From NCBI RefSeq assembly GCF_037975245.1, contig NC_092568.1, forward strand, positions 38,716,501 through 38,780,500: a stretch of 64,000 bases of DNA, in the 5' to 3' direction. The stretch's first letter is position 1, and the number at the start of each line of letters is the position of its first letter. The position numbers and the translations under genes are program-made. Source of the DNA: Apostichopus japonicus. Lineage: Eukaryota; Echinodermata; Holothuroidea; Aspidochirotida; Stichopodidae. A model generated the notes under the pieces. It had not been told where the DNA came from and made no database searches. It saw only the letters and a program-made list of their open reading frames with translations. Below are positions 46,982 to 61,600 of the stretch, in pieces.

Positions 46982-46989
46982 TACCGCAT

Positions 46990-47738
46990 AAATTAGTAAC
47001 CATATTATTGATGTACGAAAATGCTCGTACAAATAAAATTGCTTAATAGCAGCAAACGAAACGATTGCTGTTAGATGCCTAAATATGGTTAATAAATTTT
47101 TCATTGATGTTTTTTATTTGAGTGATAGGTTGAAGTGCTTTAAAGAACCCTACAAAACTGTAAATAATAACAAAACATAATTAATACGAGAATTATTTGA
47201 ATATTTTGCAAAACTGTGTAGGCTGCACGGTAGTTATTATACAATACATCAAGTGAAAAATCAACGTCAGTATTATAAGAGGGTATGGTTGTCATCAACC
47301 AGTGATGGAAAGTCTAAGTTTGAACTTAGTGGAAGATGACTCTTTCACCCTTCTTTTTAAGTATAACAATATCCACTGTTCAAACATGTACTGTGTATTT
47401 AACCCGACCTAACATCTGATCTCTCTCTCTGGTGATTTAATTGTTACTTAATCCTAAGTCAATCCTAGTTATTTATCTCTCAAGTTTCATAGAAAGAACT
47501 CAAGAAGATAACAAAGGAAAATGTTACTGGAATATTTCTGACATGTCATTAATATCATATGTCACTATATATCTAAAGAACATTATGTTCTCTACGTTTA
47601 AATGACAGTCGATTGTATATATGTTTTCCCAAGATGACATAATTACTTGATTACCTAAATATGTAGCCCGTTTTTATCATTGTTTGTTCAAGCATGAATT
47701 AAAACTGCTGTTTTCCTTTTGTTGCGAGCTTTTGATAT
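46990..47738. other. intergenic, nothing recognised
   Basis: AT-rich DNA downstream of the receptor gene; contains the AATAAA at 47032. Confidence 0.4.
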
Positions 47739-48003
47739 TACCTAACCTACCATGTACTAGTTAGCATAGGAAACCGATTGATTAAACCACATTATTAATT
47801 TTTTTTATGTTTACCAAACCTACCATGTACTGGATAGCATAGGATAGCGATTGATCAAACCGCATTCAGTTTTTGATAATTTTACAAATTCTACCATGCA
47901 CTACATAGCATTGGAAACCAATTGATCAAACCACTTTACTCAGTTTTCGATAATTTTACAAATCCTACCATGTACTACATATCATGGGAAGCCGATTGAC
48001 CAA
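47739..48003. repeat. tandem repeat of about 72 bp x 4
   Basis: Four diverged units built on CCTACCATGTACT, AGCATAGGAAACCGATTGAT and CAAACCACATT. Confidence 0.85.
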
Positions 48004-48420
48004 TTCTTTTCCACTGTAAGTGAGAAATTAGTGATTCGAATTGGTTCTGAACAAACCATACTCATTTCCTAGATATTTTCTCACATTTGGATTAAACCAC
48101 TACAAAAATCTGATGTCTACCCCCAAGAAATTCTAGGAATTGTACATTAATTAAACTAAAAGTGGTCTATTCAACATAATGAGCTGCACTTTTACGTGAT
48201 TTTAGGATCGATAACGAGTAGCATCCAAAATGTACCAACTCAATGTCCAATAGTTAAGATACAAGGAAGGAAGAACAAAAGAAAACAACAACAAGTGCAA
48301 ATGCATTGTGATTATTCTCTGAGCAGTTTTAAGAGCATAATATATTAAACAGATGTTTATGTCATGTAAATATCCCATCATAGCTTTCATCACGTTGAAT
48401 AAATATTAAAAAATAAAAAA

Positions 48421-49660
48421 TTCCTTCTACATAATTGACACGTCATATGTAATAGTTTCCTTGCAATTTCAGCCAATCATATCTGTAAATATCCCAACTC
48501 CATGACTTAATGTGTTTAGTCTCACAGAGACAATATTTGTTTATTTTCTGTTATTGTTTCAACATCCTAATCGTTAACTTTGACTATATCATTCTCCATC
48601 CACCACCAATAGTATGTTTATGCCTCTCTGTATTATTTCAATCATTCACTTTTAATTTTGAGTTTTTCCTAAAGTTAAGACCAGACCTTTGCTTGTCAGA
48701 AGCTGTAACTCGATCAGCATAATTGATCATAAAGGTACTTGGATATTAATCTGATCACATCATATGCATAACACGTTATATGGTTACATTAAAATCTGCT
48801 CCTCATTTTGTCTAACATTATTCAGTTTTATTGTTAACATTTTTAGTACACATATTGACGCGCCGTATGTAATAGTTTCCTTGCAATTTAAGCCAGCCAT
48901 ATCTGTAAATATCCCATCTCCATGAACTGATGTGTTTAGTCTCATAGAGACAACATCCGTTTACATTCTGTCATTTTTTGAACATCCTAATCGTTAACTT
49001 TGACTATTTCATTCTTCATCCACCACCATATTTTTTTCCTTCTGTATTACTCAATAATTCACTTTTAATTTCGAGTTTTCCCTAAAGTGAAGACCAGACT
49101 TTTGCTTGTCAGAAGCTGTAACTCGATCAGCATAATTTATCATAAACGTATTTGGGTATTAATCTGATCACATCATATGCTTCAAAACATTATACGTTTA
49201 CAGTAAAATCACCTTTTTCTCATTTTGTCTAACATTATTCAGTTTTTGTTGGTAACCTTTTAATATACAATCCTTCAAGATAATTGACGCGTCATATGTA
49301 ACAGTTTCCCTTGCAATTTAAGCCAATCATATCTGTAAATATCCCATATCCATGACTTAATGTGTTGAGTCTCACAGAGACAATATCTGTTTATATTCTG
49401 TCATTGTTTCAACATCTTAATCATTAACTTTGACTATTTCATTCTTCATCCACCACCAGGAGTATTTTTTTCCTTCTCTATTATTCAATAATTCACTTTT
49501 TGAGTTTCAATTTTGATTTTTTCCTAAAGTTAGACCAGACTCTTGCTTGTCAGAAGCTGCAACTCGAACTTACTTGGATATTAATCTGATCACATCATAT
49601 GCTTTAAAACATTATACGGTTACATAAAAATAATACTTTTTTCTCATTTTTTCAGAGTTC
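48421..49660. repeat. tandem triplication of about 420 bp
   Basis: The sequence CGTCATATGTAATAGTTTCC followed by CATATCTGTAAATATCCCA starts near 48441, 48861 and 49286, and the rest of each unit (ATCCTAATCGTTAACTTTGA, CTTGTCAGAAGCTGTAACTC) keeps the same order. No protein is encoded. Confidence 0.9.
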
Positions 49661-52597
49661 TTTGGTAACCTTGCTGAACAGCTTAAAGGAAATTGAAGGT
49701 TTCTGAAATGAGATTTAAATTAGAAAATTTAAAAAAAAATTGCACCAGGAATGATCAAATTAGACATAAATGTCAACAATTGCAAATGAAACAATGAATT
49801 CATTACATTAATTTTGTGGGACACAAAATAAAAGAAAACTCTAGAAATTGGAGTAGCCAAATTTGTTGTGATTATGGTAATCTCTTTGTTAGGTTCAAAG
49901 TTCCACCACTATGAGTAAATACTGCATTGCTTGGTCAGAACACTGTAGAAATAACACTGCAATGAAAAGGTAGCTTAAAGGTATGTTCACCAGTAGTATG
50001 TTGTTTGAGCTCTATTAGGAGCTCCTTCGGGAAGGAGCTCCTACAGCTTAAAGGTATACTGCGTGGAATATTAAATGTTCATCACTTCTTCCCTAAACTA
50101 TGCTAGGAAGTCAAATAATGGCCAACACCGATCAACCTTCAACAAGAATTGTACTGGTGCACAATATCTGCGCAAAGGCTTCGAGGACTCTTTACAGTTT
50201 TAGCATACAACAATATGAAGCGCACACTAATGACTTTTATAAACAAATAAAAGAATATGTCAGGAGTTACTGTAGAAAACATGAGTTGTTTAGAGCATCA
50301 AATCGTAAAAGGAAACACAATGGACTTAATTTCCCAAAGAACCAGAACCTAACTGTTTAGTTACTCAATCAAACATCGTCTTGTTATTTGAAAGTAATTT
50401 AATTTTTGATGTTCCAGATGTATAACTTACAGATTCAAGAGAGATTAAAGACAAACAAACGTGTTCCTTCTTCTTCTTTTTGGTCTTTTGAGTTGCTTGT
50501 AATTTATGCATATTCATATTCCATTCTTCATCACATCCCACGTGTATCAGTATTGCATGCCCACATGCTCTAAAGTCAAATAATTGTCACATATGTACAA
50601 AACTGTAACAGCCACATTATACTGCCAATCTCAAGGCAAATTTGCTCTGGGAGAAATATCATCCAGTAATTAAACGATTAAGTGTTAGCACCTTATTCAA
50701 GCAGTTTACGCTTAAATGTATAAATGGTATAATCGGATAGACAAGGCGTTTCCATGAACAAAAGAATTCATTTCCTTCGCATATATTCTTCACGAAAAAG
50801 GACTACCCTATAGTTACTTGTGGACGAAGATGTGGATAATTGAGTGGTTTGACAATGATGTTTATAGGAGCAAATGCTCCAGTAAAGTAGTCTGGAAAGA
50901 CTTCTAGCATTCTAGCTATATGCTGATGAAATTGAAATGTACCTAGTCCAGACTAGTGGTTCTTGCAGTCTCAATTTGTTTTGCCATCTAAATACTCCTT
51001 AATTTACTTTATTTCTTATATGTGTGTCACAACAGATGTTTAACTTCAACACTCAACCTGGGGATAGCACACTTTCATAAATGGATATATCTATATTAAC
51101 GTATCTTACTTTGAACATACAACATGAAAGGCTGATTTTTGTTTATTGTCATTAAAACTGTGGAGAATAACTACTGATTAATTGCACCATTATAAACAAT
51201 AAGGTAAACAGCTTCTTCTTTTTTTTTTTTACTGATCATTGCAAATATATCTGAAACGAATATGGTGGAAATTAGACTATGGCTAACATGTGTAAAAGAC
51301 GACTTCAGTAAAACCAAGTAAATCTGAGGATATAACTGGTATCCGCAATTAGAAAGGTCAACATCTTTTCCGGCACTTTCGTGACATATTGAGTCTCAAC
51401 TTTACTACCTATTTAATTCCTACCAACTCATGAAAAAAAGTTCTCCCATAATTACAGATAAAAGATTCCTTCCTTGGATTTGGGGACAAAAGTATTTCAA
51501 TCCCTTTTTCTACAAATTTTTGATATTGTACTTCTTTGATCTCTTTTCGTTATCTTGATATTTATTATTCATAAACACAAGATTATCAGACTGAAGTACA
51601 GCTTAAGATTTGAAAGAGTTTTTAAAATCATTTTACTCCATGCTGAGCAATATAATAAAAATCTTAATCTCCTAGTTTGGATTTATAACAACAACAAAAA
51701 CAGTATAAGTATTAAATATTTTGGGGAACAATAAATCTAGGTTTTGCTGATATTTATCATCAAAATAGTTGCACATGACATTTCTGAGAGGTTCAATATA
51801 CTATTCACAAAGCCATTAAGCTTTAATAAGGAAGTTTAATGCCAAAACCTTGAACAAAATTGCATTTAAGAAAAGCAATATAAAGCTCTGGAAAAGAAAC
51901 CAGATAAGCTGCAAGCTAAACTTAAAATAAAATGCTGTCTCTTGCATAATGCCAAAATCAGAATCGTCATAGCCAATTATTAATCATATACACATGATAT
52001 TTAAAGGAGTAATCAGGATCTGATTGGAGCAATGGTCCTGTCACAGTTGTCTGTAGCTTGTTTTCATACTAAAAGTAATTGACAATATTGCCGCTTAGTT
52101 TTGGAGGACAAGAACATAGTATTGCTTGGTATGGCCCATAGACGATCCAAGATTCCTAACAGATTTAAAGTGACTCTATTCTTGTAATTTAGCAAAGCTC
52201 CTTGTACTTCAGTCGCTACCTTGTGGATTTGTCGACAAACGAAGAGGATTTTGGAATTCTAGTAAAGGAAACTTATGCAAGATGAAATATTGCATTGTAC
52301 TCCTTCTATTGTAATCAAACTAATATTCTGCTTCCGAGCGTGAACTGGCTGAATGCTACCATAGTGTAAGACTGCACACAGGCAATGAAATTACTGCATT
52401 TCTGCTTCAATTTGTAAAAAATTGCATACCTATTTTTCAATTTTAATGATGGCCTTGCCAATCTTCTTGCATTCATATGGTGGTTAGGCTGAATTTGATC
52501 CATATCATTTTGTGTGTTAGGCTATCAATCAGTTACAATATCCTTCAACAATTGCCTACCAACAACAATTGCATATCTTCTTCTACAATACTACATG
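49661..52597. other. intergenic between convergent genes
   Basis: No exon found. Includes the palindrome at 50016-50043 and, on minus, a possible AATAAA at 51561-51566 that could serve the GNPAT transcript. Confidence 0.4.
50016..50043. repeat. perfect 13-bp palindrome with 2-base loop
   Basis: TAGGAGCTCCTTC, GG, GAAGGAGCTCCTA. It is flanked by a direct repeat AGCTTAAAGGTAT at about 49973 and 50047. It resembles a terminator hairpin, but in this animal DNA it is more likely mobile-element debris. Confidence 0.85.
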
Positions 52598-52689
52598 TCA
52601 CAACTTTGATGTTACTGACATTGGTTCTCTTCTGGTTCTGTGAGTCTGCACTGCTCCTCCATTTATCTCCAATTTTGGTAGGTATGAAC
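52598..52689 (-). CDS. GNPAT: GNPAT last exon with peroxisomal signal
   Basis: Acceptor TTTTTTTCGTCAG on minus; two bases complete Gly, then 29 codons and TGA. Starts SYLPKLEINGG and ends SVTSKL. The SKL end and exact phase (1+2) with the previous exon support it, although the exon is short and far (1.5 kb) from the rest. Confidence 0.8.
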
Positions 52690-55600
52690 CTGACGAAAAA
52701 AAGATTTTATCTTTAATTTTGGAATTGTCCAATCTAGGTGGGTGTCATAAAACAAATATTCTTGTGACGTAAGGCTTTTTCATAATTACATTAATAAAGG
52801 TAAATATAAATTAGGATCAAAACATCAATTTTCATGTGAACCACTCAACATATTGCACAGTATCAGCCATTTTATCTAGGGGATGCACTGCATTTTAAAT
52901 TTGGTCGAATTGAAGGAAATTTTTCAAATCCAACATCTGGCCAGATCATTTTCTAATTGCCTGATTTAAAAGAAACATACGAATCGGACAATCAATTGTG
53001 TTGTAGCCCTTAGAAAAAAAAAATACATGTCTAGTCAATTCCAATGTGTTAATGCCCTTCTACTCCACTATCCACTGAAGGAACTGTCTGCTTGTGTTCT
53101 TATGTGTGATTGCCATCTTTCTCCGCTAAGCACTGAAAGAACTGTTGTATTCTTCTTGCATAATTATTGGGAAAGTATCAAATTCGTTGTAAAGTAACAT
53201 GACTTGTCAAATCCGCATCTTGGGAACCAATCGCCTTTAAATTTAATGAAAATAGCGGCTTCTCCACTCTGAACATTTTGCAATATTGAAGAGGAAACTA
53301 TTTAACATTTATTCTGGTCCTGTCATGCGACGTCCAATTTCCTTTTAGATTGCGAACAGAAATTTTTTGGTAGACAGTTTATCTGCTCAAAAAAAGATCT
53401 TTTCTTCGGCAAACTGGTGACAGAATACGACCCATTGAATTTTTTTATCCTTCACATCAAATACTTTATCTTCAATTGTAAACCAAACAATGTTAAGCCT
53501 GACTGCTACAATTTCTTCTATAAAATGAAATTCATTCTTTAAGTTGAGAAGCACATTGCCTTGAAGCGAAACTCTACTAGCTCTGCTCGTAGAAAATGCA
53601 TGGCATTAAGGACTTGTTTTTCTCATTCAATCAAGGAACTTTGCGACTCTTGACTTAACCTCTGCTTATCATCAATGTTTTTCTGGATATGTATACATAT
53701 ATTTCGGTATAAGTGGAGAAGAAGAAATACTCAATTCAGAATCAATTTTCACATTATGTTAATAATTCCTTTGTATCATTCAGATGACATACCTATGTTG
53801 TTATCAGAACTTTTAATATAATCGATGTACCACAAAAAAAACATCACTTATCAAATGCACATCATCTTCATTGAAGTTAAGTGTCAACATTTGCAATAAA
53901 AAATAGTAGCAGAATCATGCAATTTTTTTAAATTTTACCAGTTCAGATACTTTTTCCATGAGATTATTGATCGTTTGTAAAGTGGACACTTCCCAAGCCA
54001 AACACCATATTGAGCTGTAAAGCACAGTTCATAAACTTTTAGATTCCTAGCAAGCTAAACTTGTGGGGCGGATCCTGATGATTTTGACCACACGCATCTC
54101 CCTACTTTATGCGTGCACTTCCAGTTTGAGGGCAAAGAAAATGCCAACGTTCTTACCCAGTTTAGCCATAACTTCTTCCACTTTCGATGCTTGCCATGAG
54201 AGACTTCCACCGTTTTCACTGAAAGTTAGAAAGAAAGTCGCCAAAAAGTCATCTTACACTGACGTAAATGGCCGCAGAATTATCACACCCAACAATACCT
54301 GCCCTTTACTTCAACTTGGACAAACTAAATTCACTTTCTAATCTATTATATTTTCTTCTTTTTAAAGTTTATTTGGTTAGATATATGAAAAGGCTATCAT
54401 CGACAGTGGCATATAGTAAGATATGATTATAAATATTATTACAGTACGCGAGAAGATTGTCAAATGTTTTACTTGTCAAGGACAAGTGGCACTGAATGTC
54501 ACACAGAGGGCCTCTCTTGTTCATATGAAATTTAAGAACATTTTTTTTTTCTTTGACTTATTAGAATATATGAAACAATGGACTACATTAATATTTAAAG
54601 CCAGCACTAAGGAGCCGATGTCATTATCTAAGTTAGCTGTGAATGTCACACAATGGTCCTCTGTTGTTCATATGACGTTTAAAGATCATGGTTTGGTTAA
54701 TATATTGGAATTTATGAAACAATGGAGTACATTAAAATTTAGGCCAGCACTGAGGAACTGATATCATCATCAAGTTAGCCTGAATAGGTGAATATCTTGA
54801 GAACTAGAATATCTGTAGAAACATTACCATATCTCATTTACTTTCTATTGGGACAACAACATAGACGGCTGAAATATTCTGCCCAAAAGGCATCCCTTAA
54901 CTCCAATATCCTACAATGTCACTGAGAGTTGAATAGAACATACCTTTTATTGCACTGAATGTAGTCCATAGCAACCAGGGACGTTAGTGCATTGCCGATC
55001 AGGTTCAAAGATAAGGTGTCAAAATGCTTCATTTCATCTGTAATAAGAAGGTGGAAGTAAGATGGCTCCATATTCTAATCTTGATAAAGAATGCTGCACA
55101 GAACAATTACAGCCTCCCACTCACGACTACAGCATTCAGTTTGCCTCAAGACTACCCCCTCCAGGGTCACTGCAGAGTCCATGCACACACACAAATTTGA
55201 TATCACCCTTTATCCTGTTCATGCAGGACTGAGTAATCCAATATTCCACTTGAAAAATGTCCAAGCAGATTTCATCGAACCCGTCTACAAAATGAGGGGG
55301 TTAAGGTTGAGGGTACTAACAGTCTTGAATCAAGGCAAGATCTTCTCCCAGGACTTTTTCCAAAATTAACCCCTGGTCAATTGGTAACTTGTCACACTCA
55401 CACAACCAAGTGCGCACAATTCAAGCAATCCCTCCTGGGGCACTACAGTGCAGCACATCTATGTGTCCCCTGGGTGACTTCTCTCATAGGGTGCAGCCAC
55501 AAACCAGAGCACACAACTATATGTAAAAGTTATCTTGCAGGTCTCCATTGTCATTTTTCTTAGCATTTAGGTCTCATACCGGGAGGGTGGAATTGCCCTT

Positions 55601-58600
55601 CTGGTGCAGCCTCCCTGTTATTTAAGTTTCCCACATAGTTTTTAAAGTTTCCATTCTGTGTGTTTTAGTCCTACAACCAGATAAACAAACCTGCAGTCAA
55701 CAGAAGTTTGATGAAACACAAAGTAAATCACAAACAAACAGAACACACATGAAGAAGAGTATCAGACACACTTGTATTACAAACAGACTGATGAACAAGA
55801 ACAGATAAACAGAGACAGAAGAACAATAACAGATAACCAAACAGATAGATGAACAAAAACAGATAAACAAACAGACAGATGAACTACAACAACACATAAA
55901 CAGAGACAGATAAACAACCACAACAGATCAACAGACAGATGGATGAATAACAATAGATAAACAGACAGATGGATGAACAACAATAGATAAACAGAATGAT
56001 GGATGAACAACAATAGATAAACAGAGACAGATGAACAACCACAACAGATAAACAGACAGATGAACAACAAAAGATAAACAGACAAATGGATGAACAACAA
56101 TAGATAAACAGAACGATGGATGAACAACAATAGATAAACAGAGACAGATGAACAACCACAACAGATAAACAGACAGATGGATGAACAACAATAGATAAAC
56201 AGACCGGCAGGTGAACAAGAACAGATAAACAGACAGATGGATGAACAGACAAATGGATGAACAATAACCGATAACCAAACACAGATGAACAACAACAGAT
56301 AAACAAACAGACAGATGAACAAGAACAGATAAACAGAGACAGAAGAACAATAACAGATAAACAGACAGACATATGAACAACAACAGATAAACAGACAGAT
56401 ATATGAACTACAACAGATAAACAGTTATGGAAATATGTAGGGACAGACACCACACTATAAATGTGACTCACCATTCATGAATTTTTGAGCAATTAAAGCC
56501 TGAATGTTCTTGGCAATTGACTTTGATTTGTTGTCATTGTCTGGATTCCATTTGGTTTGCACCAAATATTGACATACCATCTGAAATAAAGGAAAGGAAA
56601 TATAGCCTTCAAGTCTTAGACATCTTCAGGAAAGAATTATGATATCGTACTCTATTGATGAAGACGTACTAAAGAATTGGTACTACTATGGCACTTTTGA
56701 ACATGAAAGTGCAGATTTGATATCAAAGATAAAAGTATAATTGATCAAGTTGAAAAATAAGAAAAAGGTTGTTGTGGTGCATCATCACACTTCACTACTT
56801 CCTTAAATGTAATGATAATATACAGTCAGGTAGATAATTGATGCAGTATAGAATCAATGAAAATTTATGTTGTTTTGTTCAAAACCCTGGTAAGTCAGTT
56901 TGTACTATACGGGAGAAATCCACACATTTCTCATCTGAAAATTATATCTTGCAAACTGCAGCAATTTAATATGAGCTGTACTGTTAAATAGATTGTCATA
57001 GTTTGCAGAAGTCCAAATGTATCTATACCACGGCTGAAGATCAGAGCGAAAGCTCTTTGTGATGATGACTTAGGTCCATTTATTGATTTTTGGAAAGATG
57101 TGACAATACAGTTATATAAACATTGGTGTACTTTTGCATGAGGTCATCCACTACTTTATGATTTATTATAAACTGTATCACTTTGTGTTCACATTGTGCA
57201 AAGCAATATTCTATTATACTTTATATCCCAGGTGAGTAAAGTGTAGCCCACAGACTGCATACGGCCCCATTGCAAAATTTCTGCGGCCTGTTAGGTTTTC
57301 AAATTCCCACCAAAGATGGCCCGGAAACCATATGGCAAGGAAAAACATAAAATATGTATAGTTGTATACACACTTTGGGGTGTTTCTGTATAGGCCTAGT
57401 ACCATATTGTGATAGGATGATATAATATAACACATGGACGAACTTACTGATCTTGTTTATGAGCACACAGCCTTAGGACAAAAGACAGGCAGCCTAATAA
57501 ATACAGCTTCTTTAATTGTATTCTTCAGTAAGCAAACAGCTTTACATTACCACTTCACAGGACTAATGTAACTTTCACTGAAACCTGCAAAAGCCATTTG
57601 GTGCCCACCCTTCACTTACATAATACCCTTGAAGGAATGGCTCCACCATCTTGGAAAGAAATGACATAGCTTTCATGCCATTGGATAATACTTCAACTTT
57701 CTTCTCTGTGTTGCATACTTGTATAAAAGTGCAGCTCTCAAGCTTCTTCAGTGTAGCTGCAAACTCCTGAATTATGCAACAAGACAAAAACAGAAGAAGG
57801 GGGGAAATCCTTACATCAACATTTACAAAATATGCCATTTAAACGACGACACAAGCTTGATGCCATTCATAACTTACAATATATATATGATTAAAAATTG
57901 GTCTATGCTACCCTGGTGAAATTCAATGCCATATTATGTTTGAAGAAAGTAATTTTGTTATCATTTCAAAACTAAAATTTTAAAATTCTTTAAGTTTTAA
58001 GAAGTTCTTGTATTGTAATATACATGTTTGCTGTTTCCATAAACTGCATGGAAAAGGTTTTATGATGGAAATGGAAAATATGTCAGGAAACAACACCAAA
58101 AGCATCTGGTCACATGTGTTCCTTAATTATCTCTCTCGCTTTGGAAAACATTCCAACATGGAGAATATTGTTTATAGTCTTTTGCCCAAAATGAATAACA
58201 AAAAATCTGAGATTTATAAGAATACAGAGCTTGAAAAACCAAGCTCATACATCCAACTACCAGGTACACAGCTTTTCTTTTGTCACTATTGAAATATGCA
58301 ACAGCACAGTTTATTTGCAATGCATTGTGCATATACATACTACAAAAATAACTGCTGCTATTTTCTTTGAATTTGAAATCATTATACACCCTTTGGAATA
58401 CAATACATGAGGTCTCCCAATTTGGGCTATTTAATATGCTAGATCAGCCAGTGGATATCACCGTATGACAATAGAAAACAAAAAGACCCATGCAATGTTT
58501 GCAAGTGGACATTGAGAACATAAACACAAGAGTCGGTTTATAACAATCATTGTCAGTAAAAAATCGTCGTCACCATTTTGTACCTATCATAAGATCCACC

Positions 58601-61600
58601 TAATGGCTTTATCATCAGCACATATTATTGGGCTGGTTTCATAAGCTGGTGCAGTAACTGATCTGTGTTCTAATCCAATAATAAATTTTTAAATTCTAGG
58701 GATGACTCTGTGACAGCTATCGGTATCCTGAGATATGGTCAAGTTATTTCGTCAAATTAAAAAGTAATTTCGACAGTGGGAGGGGTCATATTTGTCTCGG
58801 TGGGAAACCAACAGCAAATTTCATATCTAACTGCTAAATGGAACAATACATGCTATGTGCGAAAAATGAGTGGAACAAGTGGAATGACGAGATTATGGTT
58901 CTGCAGATTTAGAATGGAAATACTCCAAAAGAGTCTTACTGTAAACACAATTGCACCGATACCAATCAATGAGAATGTTATAGCTAAATGACTTACGGTT
59001 TCTGTCACTGATGGTTTGAAAACAAACTCCTTCTGGAAGACTCGGATAAGAAACCAAAACTTTAGAAAGAGATCACCTGTGAACATGGAAGGGGAAAGTC
59101 AACAAGAGGTATTCATACTCGCATTCAGTTGGAGATACTGATAACCTTTGAAATTGCCGTAAGTGTTTATCTTTTGTCTGCATGTGCATTATTATCAATC
59201 ACACATTAGAAAATAAGCAGGTTTGTTTGGACACTTGGTGATACCAGTATATGATATCGCAGATCAGAACATCCAATGATATTAGTAGATGAGATTATCC
59301 AATGGTATCAGTAGATGAGTGATCCATGATATCACAATATGAGATAACCCATTGATACCAGTAGATGAGATCATCCTATGAAATAATCACATGGTATCAG
59401 TAGATGAGATTATCCAATGATATCAGTAGATGATATCATGCAATGATATCAGTAGATCAGATCATCCAATGGTATCAGTAGATGATACCATCCAATGATG
59501 ATTAAATAAGATCATGAGATAATCCAATGATATCAATAGATGAGACATCCAATGATATCATTAGATGAGATCATCCAATGATATCAGTAAATCAGATCAT
59601 CCCATGGTATCAGTAGATGAGATTATCCATGATATATGTAGATGAGATCATCCCATGGTATTAGTAGATGAATAGATCTTGGAATGATTCCAGTCAAAGA
59701 TAGAAGGAGAAGAGATCATTAAATGATCTGTCATAGTTCAATGCTTTACTGTGCATGAACACAACATGAGCACAACCTACCAATAGATATTGCATTAGTC
59801 CCACAAAAGGAAGAAGTGAGGAGGCAGACATTAGCCAGTCGACACACGAGATGATTCCTGTACATGGCGATGCCCATCGGCACGACGGCTAGTGACATTA
59901 CTTCATCCAGACTGTTCATCTCCATAGAACCAGTCGGAGGCAGGGGGCTCCCTTCATAGGCATTAATAGAGACCTGATTCTTGTGGGCGAGATTAACAAA
60001 GGTTCGGTGTCTCTTTAGATGAGATGTTACCAGTGTTTGAACAGAATACTCACCTTTGGATGGGAAAAAAAAAGCAATATAATAATAGTATTTACACTTA
60101 AGATTACAGTAATAACTATTCCATATATGAAATATTGTAATATGAGGGACTCAAATTTCAGAGAACTTTGTGTAAGGACAGTCAGCTATGCAAATTACTA
60201 TGCATATACTACAGTACTACTTAGTCAAATGTAAAATATTGCTTATGATTTATTAAAATCTTAGAGAACTTTGTTTAAGGACAGTCAGCAATCCAAATTA
60301 CTATGCAAAGACCTATATCTTCCTGTAAAATAACATTGTGGTTAATATGCTATTGTGAGGTCAAAGCCTTCTGCCTTTGCCAGCTAATTTGCCTCATTAT
60401 TCTAGAACATATTGTAGAAAATCAAGATATCTAAACTTCAGAGAAGGATTCAGAGTTGAATTTTCAATGAAACGGTCGATAACATCTCATATAACAAACA
60501 TGTTTATTGCGTGTCTTCTTACCCTTACAAATGTATTAATATTTAATAGTCTGTTATTTTTGTTTTTTGTACTTTATGAGATTGTTTTTACTAACCTGCA
60601 GGAGCTGATCAGGCTTGTTCCCCTCCCCCCCCCCCCCCGACACTAGAGCAACAAAATAACACTGATGTCTTTTATTTTAGTTAAAATGTCTTTAGGGTGG
60701 GTGTGGACACAATCTACCAAAATACACCCACTTCCTTGAAATCCTAGCAGCTCAACAAAACCTTTTTATAATATCTTTCAAAACTGAAATTTCTTGAAAG
60801 TTTCAAATATTTTTCCAAAATTTCAGTCGTTGAAATAAATATAATATTCCTGCTGCTACTGTCACCATTATGTGTGTGTGTGTTTTTTATAGCATGCTTC
60901 TTCTTGAAGTTTTGAGTAAAAACCCTGATCCTTGCTACTATAATAACTAAGACCATCGAATTCTTTTGTGAAGGCAAGAGAGATCAAAGGACCTGGGGTA
61001 ATGCTTACTTCTCAAGGGTTACAAAATACAGCACAATATGCATATCCATACTTCATCAAGTACTGGATAGAGGCACGCAGAGAACTTTTTCCAACTAGGG
61101 AAAGTGTTATAAACTTTGGTGAGGATCTTGTACCTGATGTTCACGTATTTGAGAAATTCATTGTATTTTTAAAAGTAACAAAATTAAAAATCTGGTTGTT
61201 CTTGCCACTTTCTCTATGACCCAGCGATGACATTAGACCTGCAAATCAAGAAGATTGCCAAGTCAACTTTTTGACAAAGAAAGCAAAATTTTCCAATAAA
61301 AACAGATTGCTTATCTACAATGTCCCATTTAGACCCCTTTTACTCTTTGAATGGGCAAGCTGAACACTAAAACCTAGCATAAATAGCAACGAAGGACTGA
61401 ATAATTACACTGCTCTTCAAATTTGGTCCTATCTCCAGCATTGATTTTTAGAAATGTACACCTTTTTGATCACACACACATGCACAATTTGTTAATAAGT
61501 GAATAGGCAACAATCAACTTCAATATATTTCAAGAACAATACCAAAATGCTGCCAAACACAGAACAATATACCCATAGGTCTTTCAGCAGTCAAACCTGA

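Noticed and set aside
50100-50360. 86-residue open frame in the intergenic region
   Set aside because: No recognisable domain, no splice or repeat support, biased composition like surrounding DNA.
55697-56474. Cys/Ser/Val/Leu-rich membrane-like proteins on the minus strand
   Set aside because: They follow the minisatellite unit (VHLSVCLS repeats in all three frames) and lie inside a GNPAT intron.
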